Shown piece after piece: positions 9,701 to 17,861 of a stretch of DNA of 64,000 nt. The stretch covers positions 4,398,415 to 4,462,414 of the forward strand of contig CP054595.1 in NCBI GenBank assembly GCA_013347225.1. The letters run 5' to 3'. A program made the translations under genes and the position numbers. Within the stretch, counting starts at the first letter, position 1. Each line of letters starts with the position of its first letter. This stretch comes from Candidatus Accumulibacter similis. Lineage in GTDB: Bacteria; Pseudomonadota; Gammaproteobacteria; Burkholderiales; Rhodocyclaceae. Under the pieces are notes generated by a model. The model did not search any database. It saw nothing but the letters and a program-made list of their open reading frames with translations, and was not told the origin of the DNA.

Positions 9701-11389
9701 CGGTCGTGGGCGGCCGCGGCGAAACAGCTTCAGGTGCTGGTGCGCGTCGTCGTCACCCTGCGCGGCGCTCAGCTTGACTTCGACGAGGCCACTCACTTCG
9801 GCGGCCTGCAGGCGGTCGAGATCCGATACCGCAGCGGCCGCTGTCACCCGCTCCTGGTACGACAGTGGCAGTTCCGCTGCGTAGCGGCGCAGCAGGCGGT
9901 TGCCATGCTCCTCGCCATAGTGGCCGACGAGATTCTGCTTCAGCTCGTCGCTCCAGCCGCGGACTATGCGCGCCGCCTGACGCTCGATCGCGACGGCATC
10001 GTAAGCATACTGCGTGCCGACCGGCGTGCGCGCGATGAAGTGCAGGCGGGCGAGGCGCGACTCGCCGATCATGACGAAGTAGTCCACCCGTTCCGCTGCC
10101 AGCGCCTCGTAGAGCAGCGCCGAGATCCGTTTGCGGACCGTTGTGTCGAAGCGGTCACGCGGCATGTAGGCGATGACCGAAACGTAGCGCCCCCAGCGGT
10201 CGTCACGCATGAAGACCCGCACCTGCTCGCGCTCATGCAGGGCGACGATGCCACGCGCAATCCGCACCAGGTCGGCGTGCGCGATCTCGATCAGTTCGTC
10301 ACGCGGATAGGTTTCGAGGACGTTGAGCAGCGTCTTGTCGCGATGACTGCGCGCGACGAAACCGATCTCCTGGCGCACGGCGGCCACCTTCTGTCGCAGC
10401 AGCGGAATGTCGGTCGCCGACACATGATAGACGTGCGCGGTGTACAGGCCGACGAAGGCGCGCAGACCGACGATGCGGCCGCTGCCATCGAGACGCTTGA
10501 CGCCGATGAAGTCCAGATAGGCCGGACGGTGAACGGATGAGCGGGCATCTGCCTTGACCAGGATCAGTGGCGACGGATCCCTGCCCAATTCGGCGACCTC
10601 GCCCGGAATGGCGGCAAGACTACGGCCGAAGCGCGGGTGATCGCTGTGCCGCAGGATGCCGAGCCCGCTGTCGCGCGCACGGGTCAGGCGCTGCTCACCG
10701 GCGGCGACGAAGTACTCGGCGCCACCAAGAAAGACGAAATTGTTGGCAGCGATCCAGCTCAGGTAGGCCGCCTCCTCGGCGTCCGCGGCGAGTTCGGCAG
10801 CGGCTGCACGCATGTTCTGCTGGATGGCGGCACCATCCTCGACGGCCGACCGCACATCGGCGAGCACGCCGGCGATCTCCTGCTGCAGTTCTTCGACCTC
10901 GCCGCCGTCGCCGATGCGATCGATCTCGAGATGAATCCAGGACTCGGTCCGGCTGCCCTGCCCGCCATGCGGAGTGATCCGCTGCAAGCCGCCGTCAGGC
11001 CCGCGTTCGGCGCCGAGCAACGGGTGCAGCAGACGGTGGATGGCGAGCCCGCGGCGATAGACGAGCATGGTGATCGAATCGACGAGGAAAGGCATGTCGT
11101 CGGTAACGACGTCGATGACCGTATGCGGCGAGTGCCAGCCGTGGCGATCGAAGTCCGGCGTATAGAGGGCGAGCACCGGTTGCCGCAGCGACCGCTGCTC
11201 GCCGAGGCGAAAATGCTGGATCGCAGCACCGACGAGTTCTTCCGGACTGGCGTCGCTACCGCCGGCGAAATCGAAGTCGGCGTAGTAGCAATCGAGAAAC
11301 TCGACCACCGCAGCCGACAGCCTCAGTTGTCCGGCAATTTCGTGCAGGTTGCGGCGCAGGTTGCACTCTGTTTCGGGCATCGTTGCCAT
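6731..11389 (-). CDS. gdhB: NAD-dependent glutamate dehydrogenase, large (180-kDa class)
   Basis: This 1552-residue enzyme oxidatively deaminates glutamate to 2-oxoglutarate with NAD. Its length fits the large class known from Pseudomonas GdhB and Streptomyces, not the small hexameric GDH. The long N-terminal regulatory half is followed by the catalytic core: MVKNALIVPLGSKGGFV near residue 813 with the catalytic lysine, GIGDMSGDVFGNGMLL near 960, and NLGLTQKGRIEFALNGGR then DNSAGVDCSDHEVNIK around 1115-1150. The ATG start is preceded by a usable GGAG (AGGAGAGCGCC). It lies next to a glutamate/aspartate ABC transporter on the same strand, consistent with amino-acid catabolism feeding the TCA cycle. 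Large-form GDHs are commonly allosterically controlled. Confidence 0.95.
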   Translation of the reverse strand: MATMPETECNLRRNLHEIAGQLRLSAAVVEFLDCYYADFDFAGGSDASPEELVGAAIQHFRLGEQRSLRQPVLALYTPDFDRHGWHSPHTVIDVVTDDMPFLVDSITMLVYRRGLAIHRLLHPLLGAERGPDGGLQRITPHGGQGSRTESWIHLEIDRIGDGGEVEELQQEIAGVLADVRSAVEDGAAIQQNMRAAAAELAADAEEAAYLSWIAANNFVFLGGAEYFVAAGEQRLTRARDSGLGILRHSDHPRFGRSLAAIPGEVAELGRDPSPLILVKADARSSVHRPAYLDFIGVKRLDGSGRIVGLRAFVGLYTAHVYHVSATDIPLLRQKVAAVRQEIGFVARSHRDKTLLNVLETYPRDELIEIAHADLVRIARGIVALHEREQVRVFMRDDRWGRYVSVIAYMPRDRFDTTVRKRISALLYEALAAERVDYFVMIGESRLARLHFIARTPVGTQYAYDAVAIERQAARIVRGWSDELKQNLVGHYGEEHGNRLLRRYAAELPLSYQERVTAAAAVSDLDRLQAAEVSGLVEVKLSAAQGDDDAHQHLKLFRRGRPRPLSAILPVLENLGLTVLSEQPFSLPASDLHIADFAVRLPQARALDDEATRAAFVDLLERLLRDQAENDGFNRLVLLAGLDGRQIGILRAYSRYLRQAGLPFSQAYVERCLATHFEITHRLVDLFAALFAPTADDARAAALGDELAMALMQVSNPDDDRILSALQTAIAATLRTNAYQTTKDGAAKGYLSFKLASREIPFLPAPTPLYEIFVYSERVEGVHLRGARVARGGLRWSDRMEDFRTEVLGLVKAQMVKNALIVPLGSKGGFVCKRLPPPGDREAWQAEGIACYSTFIRGLLDLTDNRVDGRVLPPAGVRRRDGDDPYLVVAADKGTASFSDIANSIAIEYGFWLGDAFASGGSVGYDHKKMGITARGAWEAVKRHFRELGLDIQTQAFTVVGIGDMSGDVFGNGMLLSREIRLLAAFDHRHIFIDPDPDAVRSHAERQRLFDLPRSSWADYDPTLISAGGGVWPRTAKAIPLSPQVQAWLATDASQMSPPELIHNLLQAPVDLLYNGGIGTYVKAGSQSHQEANDRGNDILRVDAGQLRARVVGEGGNLGLTQKGRIEFALNGGRIYTDAIDNSAGVDCSDHEVNIKILLAGLVASGEMTGRQRDALLASMTDEVATLVLADNYQQTQAIALEVATATEFLAAHARLMRSLEARGALHRAVEFLPDDKGLAERGQQKRGLTAPEIAVLMAYAKITLKEAVLASDLPDSGDVRDLLESYFPSVLRSSCRALMAAHPLQRDIITTQLVNRLVNRMGTTFVLQLGEETGAAPAQVAAAWYAASQILDAEALWREIEALDLQLDAARQIELMLALRAMTAAATELILVQHLGGMTIGELVDEYRPAVVAAIARVRQGRSGEQAATALTADAAAIVGAIDRVNLARACAHSLDEVAHGLTELVSHLDLDWLATAVARLPAGNRWQARARARLAAELAELRQNLLRQVLGGRLPATATARDVLDEMKVNEPQDLAMLSAGLAELRRVMGC

Positions 11390-11574
11390 GGCGCTCTCCT
11401 TCTACACACGGACGGCGACGGCAGCCCTTCGATCGGCAGCGGATCGCCGCCGGGGCAAGGGCAGCGCAATGGACGGCCGCCGAACGCAGCGGCGCGTCAG
11501 ATCCGGCAACTGGCCGGGTGGTTCGCAACGACACGGCGGCGCGTCCGGCGCGCCACCCGCCTCTTCACAAGCTC

Positions 11575-12303
11575 TCAGTGATGCAGAATCTTGGCCAGAA
11601 ACTGCTGCGCCCGCTCCGAACGCGGATTGCCGAAGAAGGCCTCCTTGCTGTCGTCCTCGACGATCCGGCCCTGGTCCATGAAGATCACGCGGCTGGCGAC
11701 GCGGCGGGCAAAACCCATCTCGTGCGTCACGCACATCATGGTCATTCCTTCCTGCGCCAGTTCGGTCATGACGTCGAGCACCTCGTTGATCATTTCGGGA
11801 TCGAGCGCCGATGTCGGTTCGTCGAAGAGCATGCAGATCGGGTCCATCGACAGCGCGCGGGCAATCGCCACGCGCTGCTGCTGTCCACCCGAGAGCTGGC
11901 CAGGATATTTTTCCGCCTGCACCCGCAGGCCGACACGGTCAAGCAGCTTCAAGCCCTTCTCGCGCGCCTGCTCGGGATTGCGACCGAGCACCTTGACCTG
12001 GGCGATGGTCAGGTTGTCGATGATGCGCATGTGTGGGAAAAGCTCGAAATTCTGGAAAACCATGCCGACCGTGGAGCGCAGCCTCGACAGGTTGGTCTTC
12101 GGATCGCCGACCGATACGCCATTGACGATGATCTCACCGCTCTGGAAGGGCTCGAGTCCATTGACGCACTTGATCAGCGTTGACTTGCCCGATCCGGAAG
12201 GACCGCAGACGACGATCACCTCACCCTTGTGGACCTGCGTCGTGCAGTCGGTGAGCACCTGGAAGGCTCCGTAATGCTTGCTGACCCTGTTCATCGAAAT
12301 CAT
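11575..12303 (-). CDS. gltL: glutamate/aspartate ABC transporter, ATP-binding protein
   Basis: This 242-residue polar amino-acid transporter ATPase has Walker A GPSGSGKST, Q-loop FQNFELFPH, signature LSGGQQQRVAIARAL, Walker B CMLFDEPTSALDPE and H-loop CVTHEMGFAR. The start at 12303 is supported by GAGGAG six bases upstream; an ATG at 12294 is less well placed. It is the last gene of a gltIJKL-type operon and is separated from gltK by about 135 bases. Its job is to power import by the two permeases encoded upstream. Confidence 0.95.
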   Translation of the reverse strand: MISMNRVSKHYGAFQVLTDCTTQVHKGEVIVVCGPSGSGKSTLIKCVNGLEPFQSGEIIVNGVSVGDPKTNLSRLRSTVGMVFQNFELFPHMRIIDNLTIAQVKVLGRNPEQAREKGLKLLDRVGLRVQAEKYPGQLSGGQQQRVAIARALSMDPICMLFDEPTSALDPEMINEVLDVMTELAQEGMTMMCVTHEMGFARRVASRVIFMDQGRIVEDDSKEAFFGNPRSERAQQFLAKILHH

Positions 12304-12438
12304 CGAAATCTCCTCGCTGCAGTGTCCCGAGCGTCCTCAGAGGTTATGAATAGATCCATTGCGCGACCGATCCGCGGCGTTGCCCACTCGCTCGCGCCTC
12401 GCATCTCGGCCTGCTCGCGACGAATTCCTGACACGCTC

Positions 12439-13119
12439 TCAGGCCGTCTTCAGCTTGTTCTGGTAATGGCGGACGATCCGCGATGCCGTGAAGCAGAGAA
12501 CGAAGTACACCGCACCGGCAAAGAGCAGCAGTTCGACCAGCCGGCCGTCGCGGTCACCGACCTTGTAGGCGGCGCCGAAGAAATCGGCAAGCGCCGAGAC
12601 ATAGACCAGCGACGTGTCCTGGAAGAGGATGATGCCCTGCGTCAGCAGCAGCGGCACCATGTTGCGGAACGCCTGCGGCAGCACCACCAGCCGCATCGCC
12701 TGACTGTAGGTCATGCCGAGCGCACTCGCCGCCGCCATCTGCCCCCTGGGTACCGACTGGATGCCAGCGCGAATGATCTCCGAGTAATAGGCGGCTTCGA
12801 ACAGCGCGAAGCCGGCGATCGCCGAGGTCAGTCGCATGTCGGTGCCGCGCGGCAGGCCGAACAGGCTTTCGAGGAGGTGCGGCACGATCAGGAAGAACCA
12901 CAGCAGCACCATCACCAGCGGTACGGCGCGAAAAAGGTTGACATAGCCGGCAGCGAACCACGACAGCGGCGTGATCGACGACAGCCGCATCAGTGCCAGC
13001 AGCGTGCCCCAGACGATGCCGAAGGTGACGGCGCTGAGCGTGATCTCGAGCGAGATCTTCATCCCGTCCCAGAGGAAGGGCAGCGCATTGGGAATCGACG
13101 ACCAGTCGAACTCATGCAT
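12439..13119 (-). CDS. gltK: glutamate/aspartate ABC transporter permease GltK
   Basis: This is a 226-residue inner-membrane permease of the HisMQ/GltJK type. Several hydrophobic segments are visible, the first around LEITLSAVTFGIVWGTLLAL. The EAA-loop region appears as IIRAGIQSVPRGQMAAASAL. Its start is one base beyond the stop of the GltJ gene, so translation is almost certainly coupled. With GltJ it forms the heterodimeric channel for acidic amino acids; strict substrate specificity is inferred from the sequence type of the operon. Confidence 0.92.
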   Translation of the reverse strand: MHEFDWSSIPNALPFLWDGMKISLEITLSAVTFGIVWGTLLALMRLSSITPLSWFAAGYVNLFRAVPLVMVLLWFFLIVPHLLESLFGLPRGTDMRLTSAIAGFALFEAAYYSEIIRAGIQSVPRGQMAAASALGMTYSQAMRLVVLPQAFRNMVPLLLTQGIILFQDTSLVYVSALADFFGAAYKVGDRDGRLVELLLFAGAVYFVLCFTASRIVRHYQNKLKTA

Positions 13120-13120
13120 C

Positions 13121-13861
13121 TCATTTCCCTCCGATATAGCCAGGAACGCGCACGTGTGCCTCGACCCAGCGCATGCCGGACATGACGACGATGTTGAGCA
13201 GCAGGTAGGCCACGGTGACGGCGATGAACGACTCGTAAGGCTGCGCCGTGTAGTCGACCAGTTGCCGGCCCTGTGCAGCCAGTTCGAGCAGACCGATCGT
13301 CGAGCAGACGGCCGAGTTCTTGAAGATGTTGAGGAACTCCGAGGTCAGCGGCGGCACGATCAGGCGCACCGCCATCGGCAGCATGACGTGGCGGTAGGTC
13401 TGCGGCAGCGTGAAACCCAGCGCCAGGCCTGCGTTCTTCTGCCCGGGCGGCAGCGAGTTGATTCCAGAGCGCACCTGTTCGGCGACGCGCGCACTGGTAA
13501 ACAGCGCCAGGCAGATCATCGACGACAGAAACTGCTGCATGATCGGGTTGGTCTGCTTGAAGGCGTTTCCCAGCTTCTCGGGCAACAGCTCGGGCATGAC
13601 GAAGTACCACAGGAAGAGCTGCACGAGCAGGGGAATGTTGCGGAAGACCTCGACGTAGGCGGTCGCCAGCCCGGACAACCATCTGTTTGGGACGGTCCGC
13701 AGAACGCCGACGACGGCGCCGAGCAGCAGCGCGATCAGCCAGGCGGACAACGACAGGCCGACGGTCATCTGCAGCCCGTGCAACATCCAGTCGAGATAGG
13801 TCGAGTCGTCACCGGTCGCCGTCGGCTGCAGGAAAACTCCCCAATTCCAGTTGTAGGCCAT
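13121..13861 (-). CDS. gltJ: glutamate/aspartate ABC transporter permease GltJ
   Basis: This 246-residue membrane permease starts at MAYNWNWGVFLQ, the typical GltJ N-terminus. A longer frame to 14026 would overlap the binding-protein gene and has no family support. The N-terminus keeps the GltJ-like periplasmic insert (TATGDDSTYLDWML). The EAA-type loop is EQVRSGINSLPPGQKNAGLA. Membrane segments include SLSAWLIALLLGAVVGVL. It is second in the operon, between the binding protein and GltK. Confidence 0.93.
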   Translation of the reverse strand: MAYNWNWGVFLQPTATGDDSTYLDWMLHGLQMTVGLSLSAWLIALLLGAVVGVLRTVPNRWLSGLATAYVEVFRNIPLLVQLFLWYFVMPELLPEKLGNAFKQTNPIMQQFLSSMICLALFTSARVAEQVRSGINSLPPGQKNAGLALGFTLPQTYRHVMLPMAVRLIVPPLTSEFLNIFKNSAVCSTIGLLELAAQGRQLVDYTAQPYESFIAVTVAYLLLNIVVMSGMRWVEAHVRVPGYIGGK

Positions 13862-13920
13862 GTCGCTCCTCCCGCGTCGCGGTCCCGGAAGCCGGACGGC
13901 CCCCGGGACTCGCCGGCTGC

Positions 13921-14826
13921 CTAGTCGAACGCCTTGTCGTTCGGCGACCTGTAGATGTTCTGCACGGCCGTCGACAACGGGAAGTTGAGGTTCAACCCCT
14001 TCGGCGGAATCGGCTGCAGGAACCACTTGGCGTAGATCTTCTCCGCTTCGCCGGAGGTCATCACCTTCGCCAGAGCGTTGTCGACCACCTTCTTGAATGC
14101 CGGGTCATCCTTGCGCAGCATGCAGCCGTAGGCCTCGTACGACTGCGGCGTGCCGACCACCACCCAGTCGCTCGGCCGCTTGGCCTTGGCCATCTCTCCG
14201 TAGAGCAGCGCATCGTCCATCATGAAGGCCACCGCGCGACCGGTCTCGAGAGTCAGGAACGACTCGCCATGATCCTTGGCGCTGATGATGTTCATCTTCA
14301 TCTGCTTGTCTTCGTTCATCTTGCGCAGCAGACGCTCGGAAGTGGTACCGGCGGTCGTCACGACGTTCTTGCCGGCGAGGTCGGGAAAATCGTTGATCCC
14401 GGAATTGGTCTTGGTCATCAGGCGGGTGCCGATGACGAAGATCGAGTTCGAGAAGCTGACCTGCTTCTGACGCTCTGTATTGTTGGTCGTCGAACCGCAC
14501 TCGAGGTCAACCGAGCCATTCTGGACCAGCGTGATGCGGTTGGCGGAGGTCACCGGCAGCAGCCGGATGTCGAGCTTGGCCAGCTTCAGCTCGGCCTTGA
14601 TGGCATCGACCACCTTCAGCATCAACTCGTGCGAGTAGCCGATGACCTGCTGCTTGTCATCGTAATAAGAAAACGGGATCGACGACTCGCGATGACCGAG
14701 CGAGATCGACCCCGTCTCCTTGATCTTCTTCAGGGTCCCGGTGAGTTCCTGGGCCGCGACCGGTGCTGACAGCAGACTGGCAACGAGGCCGGCGACAAGC
14801 GCGCCGCGCAGAGAATGTTTCAACAT
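13921..14826 (-). CDS. gltI: glutamate/aspartate periplasmic binding protein
   Basis: This 301-residue solute-binding protein begins with a Sec signal peptide (MLKHSLRGALVAGLVASLLS, cleavage predicted near APVAAQ). The mature part follows the SBP_bac_3 pattern: GTLKKIKETGSISLGHRESS, IPFSYYDD, VDLECGSTTNNTERQK and LVQNGSVD. AGGAG precedes the ATG at a good distance. It is first in the gltIJKL order and captures glutamate or aspartate in the periplasm for GltJK-GltL. Its promoter should lie in the 211-base divergent region shared with the peptidase gene. Confidence 0.94.
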   Translation of the reverse strand: MLKHSLRGALVAGLVASLLSAPVAAQELTGTLKKIKETGSISLGHRESSIPFSYYDDKQQVIGYSHELMLKVVDAIKAELKLAKLDIRLLPVTSANRITLVQNGSVDLECGSTTNNTERQKQVSFSNSIFVIGTRLMTKTNSGINDFPDLAGKNVVTTAGTTSERLLRKMNEDKQMKMNIISAKDHGESFLTLETGRAVAFMMDDALLYGEMAKAKRPSDWVVVGTPQSYEAYGCMLRKDDPAFKKVVDNALAKVMTSGEAEKIYAKWFLQPIPPKGLNLNFPLSTAVQNIYRSPNDKAFD

Positions 14827-14970
14827 CGCGTCTCCTTCCTTCTTCGTGGAATGGTGTACAGGCTCATCGGGCTATCCCGAGCGCCGCGATTGTGGCATGA
14901 GTTGCGGCACGCGCCAAGCCATGTTTCGCTAATGGAAGCCGTCCGGCGCCGCCGCTTTGCTCACTCGACC

Positions 14971-14999
14971 CTCGTGAGACCGGATTCAGGGCTTACAAT
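14971..14999 (+). promoter_or_regulatory. candidate promoter of the M61 peptidase gene
   Basis: TACAAT (14994-14999) is a good -10 box 38 bases before the start codon. The -35 region (about 14971-14977) is only a weak match, so confidence is low. Confidence 0.3.
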
Positions 15000-15037
15000 T
15001 CCTGCCCATCGCACGCGACAGGAGCGCGAATCCACCG

Positions 15038-16810
15038 ATGCAGCCGGCACCGATCCGTTACAGCATTGTCCCCAGCGATCCCGCGGCACACCTGCTGGAA
15101 GTGCGCTGCACGCTGCCCGAACCCGTCGCCGACGGCCAGCGCTTCGCGCTGCCGGCCTGGATCCCGGGCAGTTACCTGATCCGCGACTTTGCCCGCCACA
15201 TCGTCGCCATCCGTGCCGAGAGCGCCGGCCAGCCGGTCGCGTTGCGCAAGCTCGACAAACACACCTGGCAGGCGGCGCCGGTCGCCGGCGGCGACGAGCT
15301 GTGCGTCGTCTACGAGGTCTATGCCTGGGACCTCTCGGTCCGCGGTGCCCACGTCGACCAGAGCCATGCCTTCTTCAACGGCAGCAACGTCTTCCTGCGC
15401 GCTCTCGGACACGAGGACCGGCCGTGCCTGGTCGACATCCGGCGGCCAGCCGGCCATGCTTCGTCCGGCTGGCGAGTCGCCACCGCGCTGCCGCTGGCGA
15501 CGGCCGAGCCGGGGGCCGCCAGGCGGCACGGCTTTGGCCTCTATCGTGCGGGCAACTACGATGAGCTGATCGATCATCCGGTCGAAATGGGCTGTTTTGC
15601 CCTGGCCGCCTTCAGCGCCTGCGGTGTCAAGCACGAAGTGGCGATCAGCGGCCGCCACGACTGTGACCTCGAGCGGCTGACGACCGACCTGCGGCGCATC
15701 TGTGAATGGCAGATCCGCCTGTTCGGCGAGCCGGCACCGATGGCCTACTACCTTTTTCTCGTCACCGCCGTCGGCGACGGCTATGGCGGGCTCGAACACC
15801 GATCGTCGACCGCCCTGCTGTGCGCCCGCGACGCCCTGCCGTGGCCGGGAATGCGCGCTCTGCCCGAAGCCTACCGGGGATTTCTCGGCCTCTGCAGCCA
15901 CGAGTACTTCCACACGTGGAACGTCAAGCGGATCAAGCCCGCCGCCTTCGTCCCCTACAACCTCGATGCCGAGAACTACACGACCCTGCTGTGGGCCTTC
16001 GAGGGTTTCACCTCCTACTACGATGACCTGACGTTGCTGCGCTGCGGACTGATCCGGCGACAGGAGTGGCTCGACATCATCGGCCGCACGCTCGACAAGG
16101 TCTGCAACGAGCCCGGACGGTTGCGCCAGACGCTCGCCGAGTCCAGCTTCGACGCCTGGACCAAGTACTACCGACCGGACGAGAACACGCCGAACGCCGT
16201 CGTCAGCTACTACGCCAAGGGAGCGCTGGTGGCGCTGGCGCTCGACCTGAAGCTGCGCGCCGAGACCGCCGGCAGGGTAACGCTCGACGAGCTGATGCGC
16301 GCGCTCTGGCAGCGTCACGGCGGCGGTGCCAGCGGCGTCGACGACGACGACATCCGGCTGCTCGCCGAAGAACTTTCCGGACTCGACCTGCGCGGCTTCT
16401 TTGCCGAAGCCGTGCATGGCACGAGCGACGTCGACCTGGCTCGACTGCTGCGGCCCTTCGCCATCCGGTTGCAGCGCGTACCGGCCTCGCGCACCCCTTC
16501 GTTCGGGGCGAAGACGGCCAGCGAAGGAGACGGGCTGCGCCTGACGACGGTCTACGACGGCGGTCCGGCACAGGCGGCGGGGCTGGCTGCCGGCGACCTG
16601 CTGCTGGCGATCGACGGCCTGCGGGTGACACCGGCCACCATCGAGCGCCTGCTCGGTCGGCACCGGGCCGGCGATGTCCTGCGGCTGCACCTCTTTCGCC
16701 GCGACGAACTGATCGAGTGTTCACTCCGGCTCGGCGAGCCGGCCCGCGACCGCCACCATCTGCGATTGCTGCGACAGCCCAGCCGGCTGCGCGAGGAGTG
16801 GCTGCAATGA
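15038..16810 (+). CDS. M61-family metallopeptidase with C-terminal PDZ domain
   Basis: This 590-residue protein resembles glycyl aminopeptidase-type M61 proteins. The zinc motif HEYFHTW starts near residue 288 and is followed by NVKRIKP. The third ligand region is EGFTSYYDDL around residues 323-332. The N-terminal beta domain has PAWIPGSYLIRDFARH, and GYGGLEHRSST precedes the catalytic site. A PDZ domain occupies about residues 500-560 (TTVYDGGPAQAAGLAAGDLL). No signal peptide is seen, suggesting a cytosolic enzyme. The start has AGGAG upstream. Its stop overlaps the pdxH start (ATGA), so the two are probably co-translated. The physiological substrate is unknown. Confidence 0.9.
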   Translation: MQPAPIRYSIVPSDPAAHLLEVRCTLPEPVADGQRFALPAWIPGSYLIRDFARHIVAIRAESAGQPVALRKLDKHTWQAAPVAGGDELCVVYEVYAWDLSVRGAHVDQSHAFFNGSNVFLRALGHEDRPCLVDIRRPAGHASSGWRVATALPLATAEPGAARRHGFGLYRAGNYDELIDHPVEMGCFALAAFSACGVKHEVAISGRHDCDLERLTTDLRRICEWQIRLFGEPAPMAYYLFLVTAVGDGYGGLEHRSSTALLCARDALPWPGMRALPEAYRGFLGLCSHEYFHTWNVKRIKPAAFVPYNLDAENYTTLLWAFEGFTSYYDDLTLLRCGLIRRQEWLDIIGRTLDKVCNEPGRLRQTLAESSFDAWTKYYRPDENTPNAVVSYYAKGALVALALDLKLRAETAGRVTLDELMRALWQRHGGGASGVDDDDIRLLAEELSGLDLRGFFAEAVHGTSDVDLARLLRPFAIRLQRVPASRTPSFGAKTASEGDGLRLTTVYDGGPAQAAGLAAGDLLLAIDGLRVTPATIERLLGRHRAGDVLRLHLFRRDELIECSLRLGEPARDRHHLRLLRQPSRLREEWLQ

Positions 16811-17445
16811 CGAATCTGGCGGCACTGCGCAAGAGCTACGAGAAGGCCGAACTGAGCGAGGAGGCTTCACACGCCGATCCGCTCGCACAATTCGCGCAGT
16901 GGCTTGCTGAAGCGATCCATGCGCAGTTGCCGGAACCGAACGCGATGACGCTGGCCACCGTCGATCAGTCGCTGCGCCCCTCCACCCGGGTCGTGCTGAT
17001 CAAGGGTTACGGCGAGAACGGCATCACCTGGTATACCAACTACCACAGCCGCAAGGGCCGCGAACTCGCGGCCAACCCCTGGGCCGCGCTGCAGTTCCAC
17101 TGGGTGGAACTCGAAAGGGTGGTGCGCATCGAGGGTCGCGTCGACAAAGTGAGCGCGACGGAGAGTGACACCTATTTCGCCAGCCGGCCACTCGATTCAC
17201 GCATCGGCGCCTGGGCCAGCCCACAGAGCGAGGTGATCGCCAGTCGCGCGGTCCTCGTCGCCAATGCCGCGCACTATGGCGCGCGCTTCCTGCTGCAGCC
17301 GCCGCGCCCGCCGCACTGGGGCGGTTACCGCCTGCAACCGGATCGCTGGGAGTTCTGGCAGGGCCGCAGGAGCCGCCTGCATGACCGCCTGCGCTACCGG
17401 CTCGATGACGACGGGCAATGGCTGCGCGAGCGGCTGGCGCCCTGA
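16807..17445 (+). CDS. pdxH: pyridoxamine 5'-phosphate oxidase
   Basis: This 212-residue FMN enzyme makes pyridoxal phosphate from PNP/PMP in vitamin B6 metabolism. Signature parts are NAMTLATVDQSLRPSTRVVL, IKGYGENG, YTNYHSRKGRELAANPWAA, RIEGRVDKVS and WGGYRLQPDRWEFWQG near the end, matching the FMN and substrate-binding pattern. The ATG overlaps the preceding stop by 4 bases (ATGA). In this reading frame an open frame continues far upstream without a start; it is only the shadow of the peptidase gene. Confidence 0.95.
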   Translation: MTNLAALRKSYEKAELSEEASHADPLAQFAQWLAEAIHAQLPEPNAMTLATVDQSLRPSTRVVLIKGYGENGITWYTNYHSRKGRELAANPWAALQFHWVELERVVRIEGRVDKVSATESDTYFASRPLDSRIGAWASPQSEVIASRAVLVANAAHYGARFLLQPPRPPHWGGYRLQPDRWEFWQGRRSRLHDRLRYRLDDDGQWLRERLAP

Positions 17446-17861
17446 GCCGACAACAGGCATCGCGCCCGGAACAGGCGCACCACCAGGTCCGGCTCGCCGC
17501 AGCGAACGCAAGAAGGTGATCACTGCTGCCGCCGGTCCTGCAGCCGCAGACCCAGACACCGACCCAGGGAACGACTGGTGTCGTTCGTGATCGGAGCCGC
17601 ATCCTGTTGCAAGGGGCTCGCCGCAACCTGCACGTCGGCTTCGACAATCGGTTGCCCGATGCGATGGCGGGCACGCGATGGCTCGGCCGTATGGAGACAG
17701 TCAGTCGTCGAGCATCCGCAGGGGTTGGCCACGACTTCTGGTGCAATGCTCATGGGCCTTCCGAACACGGCCGGCGACGCTTTCGGTACCCGTATCCCGC
17801 GCTCGAAGTCATCCGCGGTGCGGGCGCATGGGTCTGCCGGTGTCCGGGCTGCCGGCGCCAC
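17446..17861. other. 416-base stretch without a supported gene
   Basis: Nothing recognisable lies between pdxH and the Gly/Tyr-rich gene. A minus-strand frame (17520-17861, GTG start) continues in the same frame directly after the TAG stop of the Gly/Tyr-rich gene, but shows no domain, no ribosome binding site and no family resemblance. Confidence 0.5.

Noticed and set aside
8528..10540. Long plus-strand open frame (670 codons) opposite the glutamate dehydrogenase gene
   Set aside because: Antisense shadow of a well-supported gene; Arg/Gln/Asp-rich composition typical of complementary frames in high-GC DNA and no recognisable domain.
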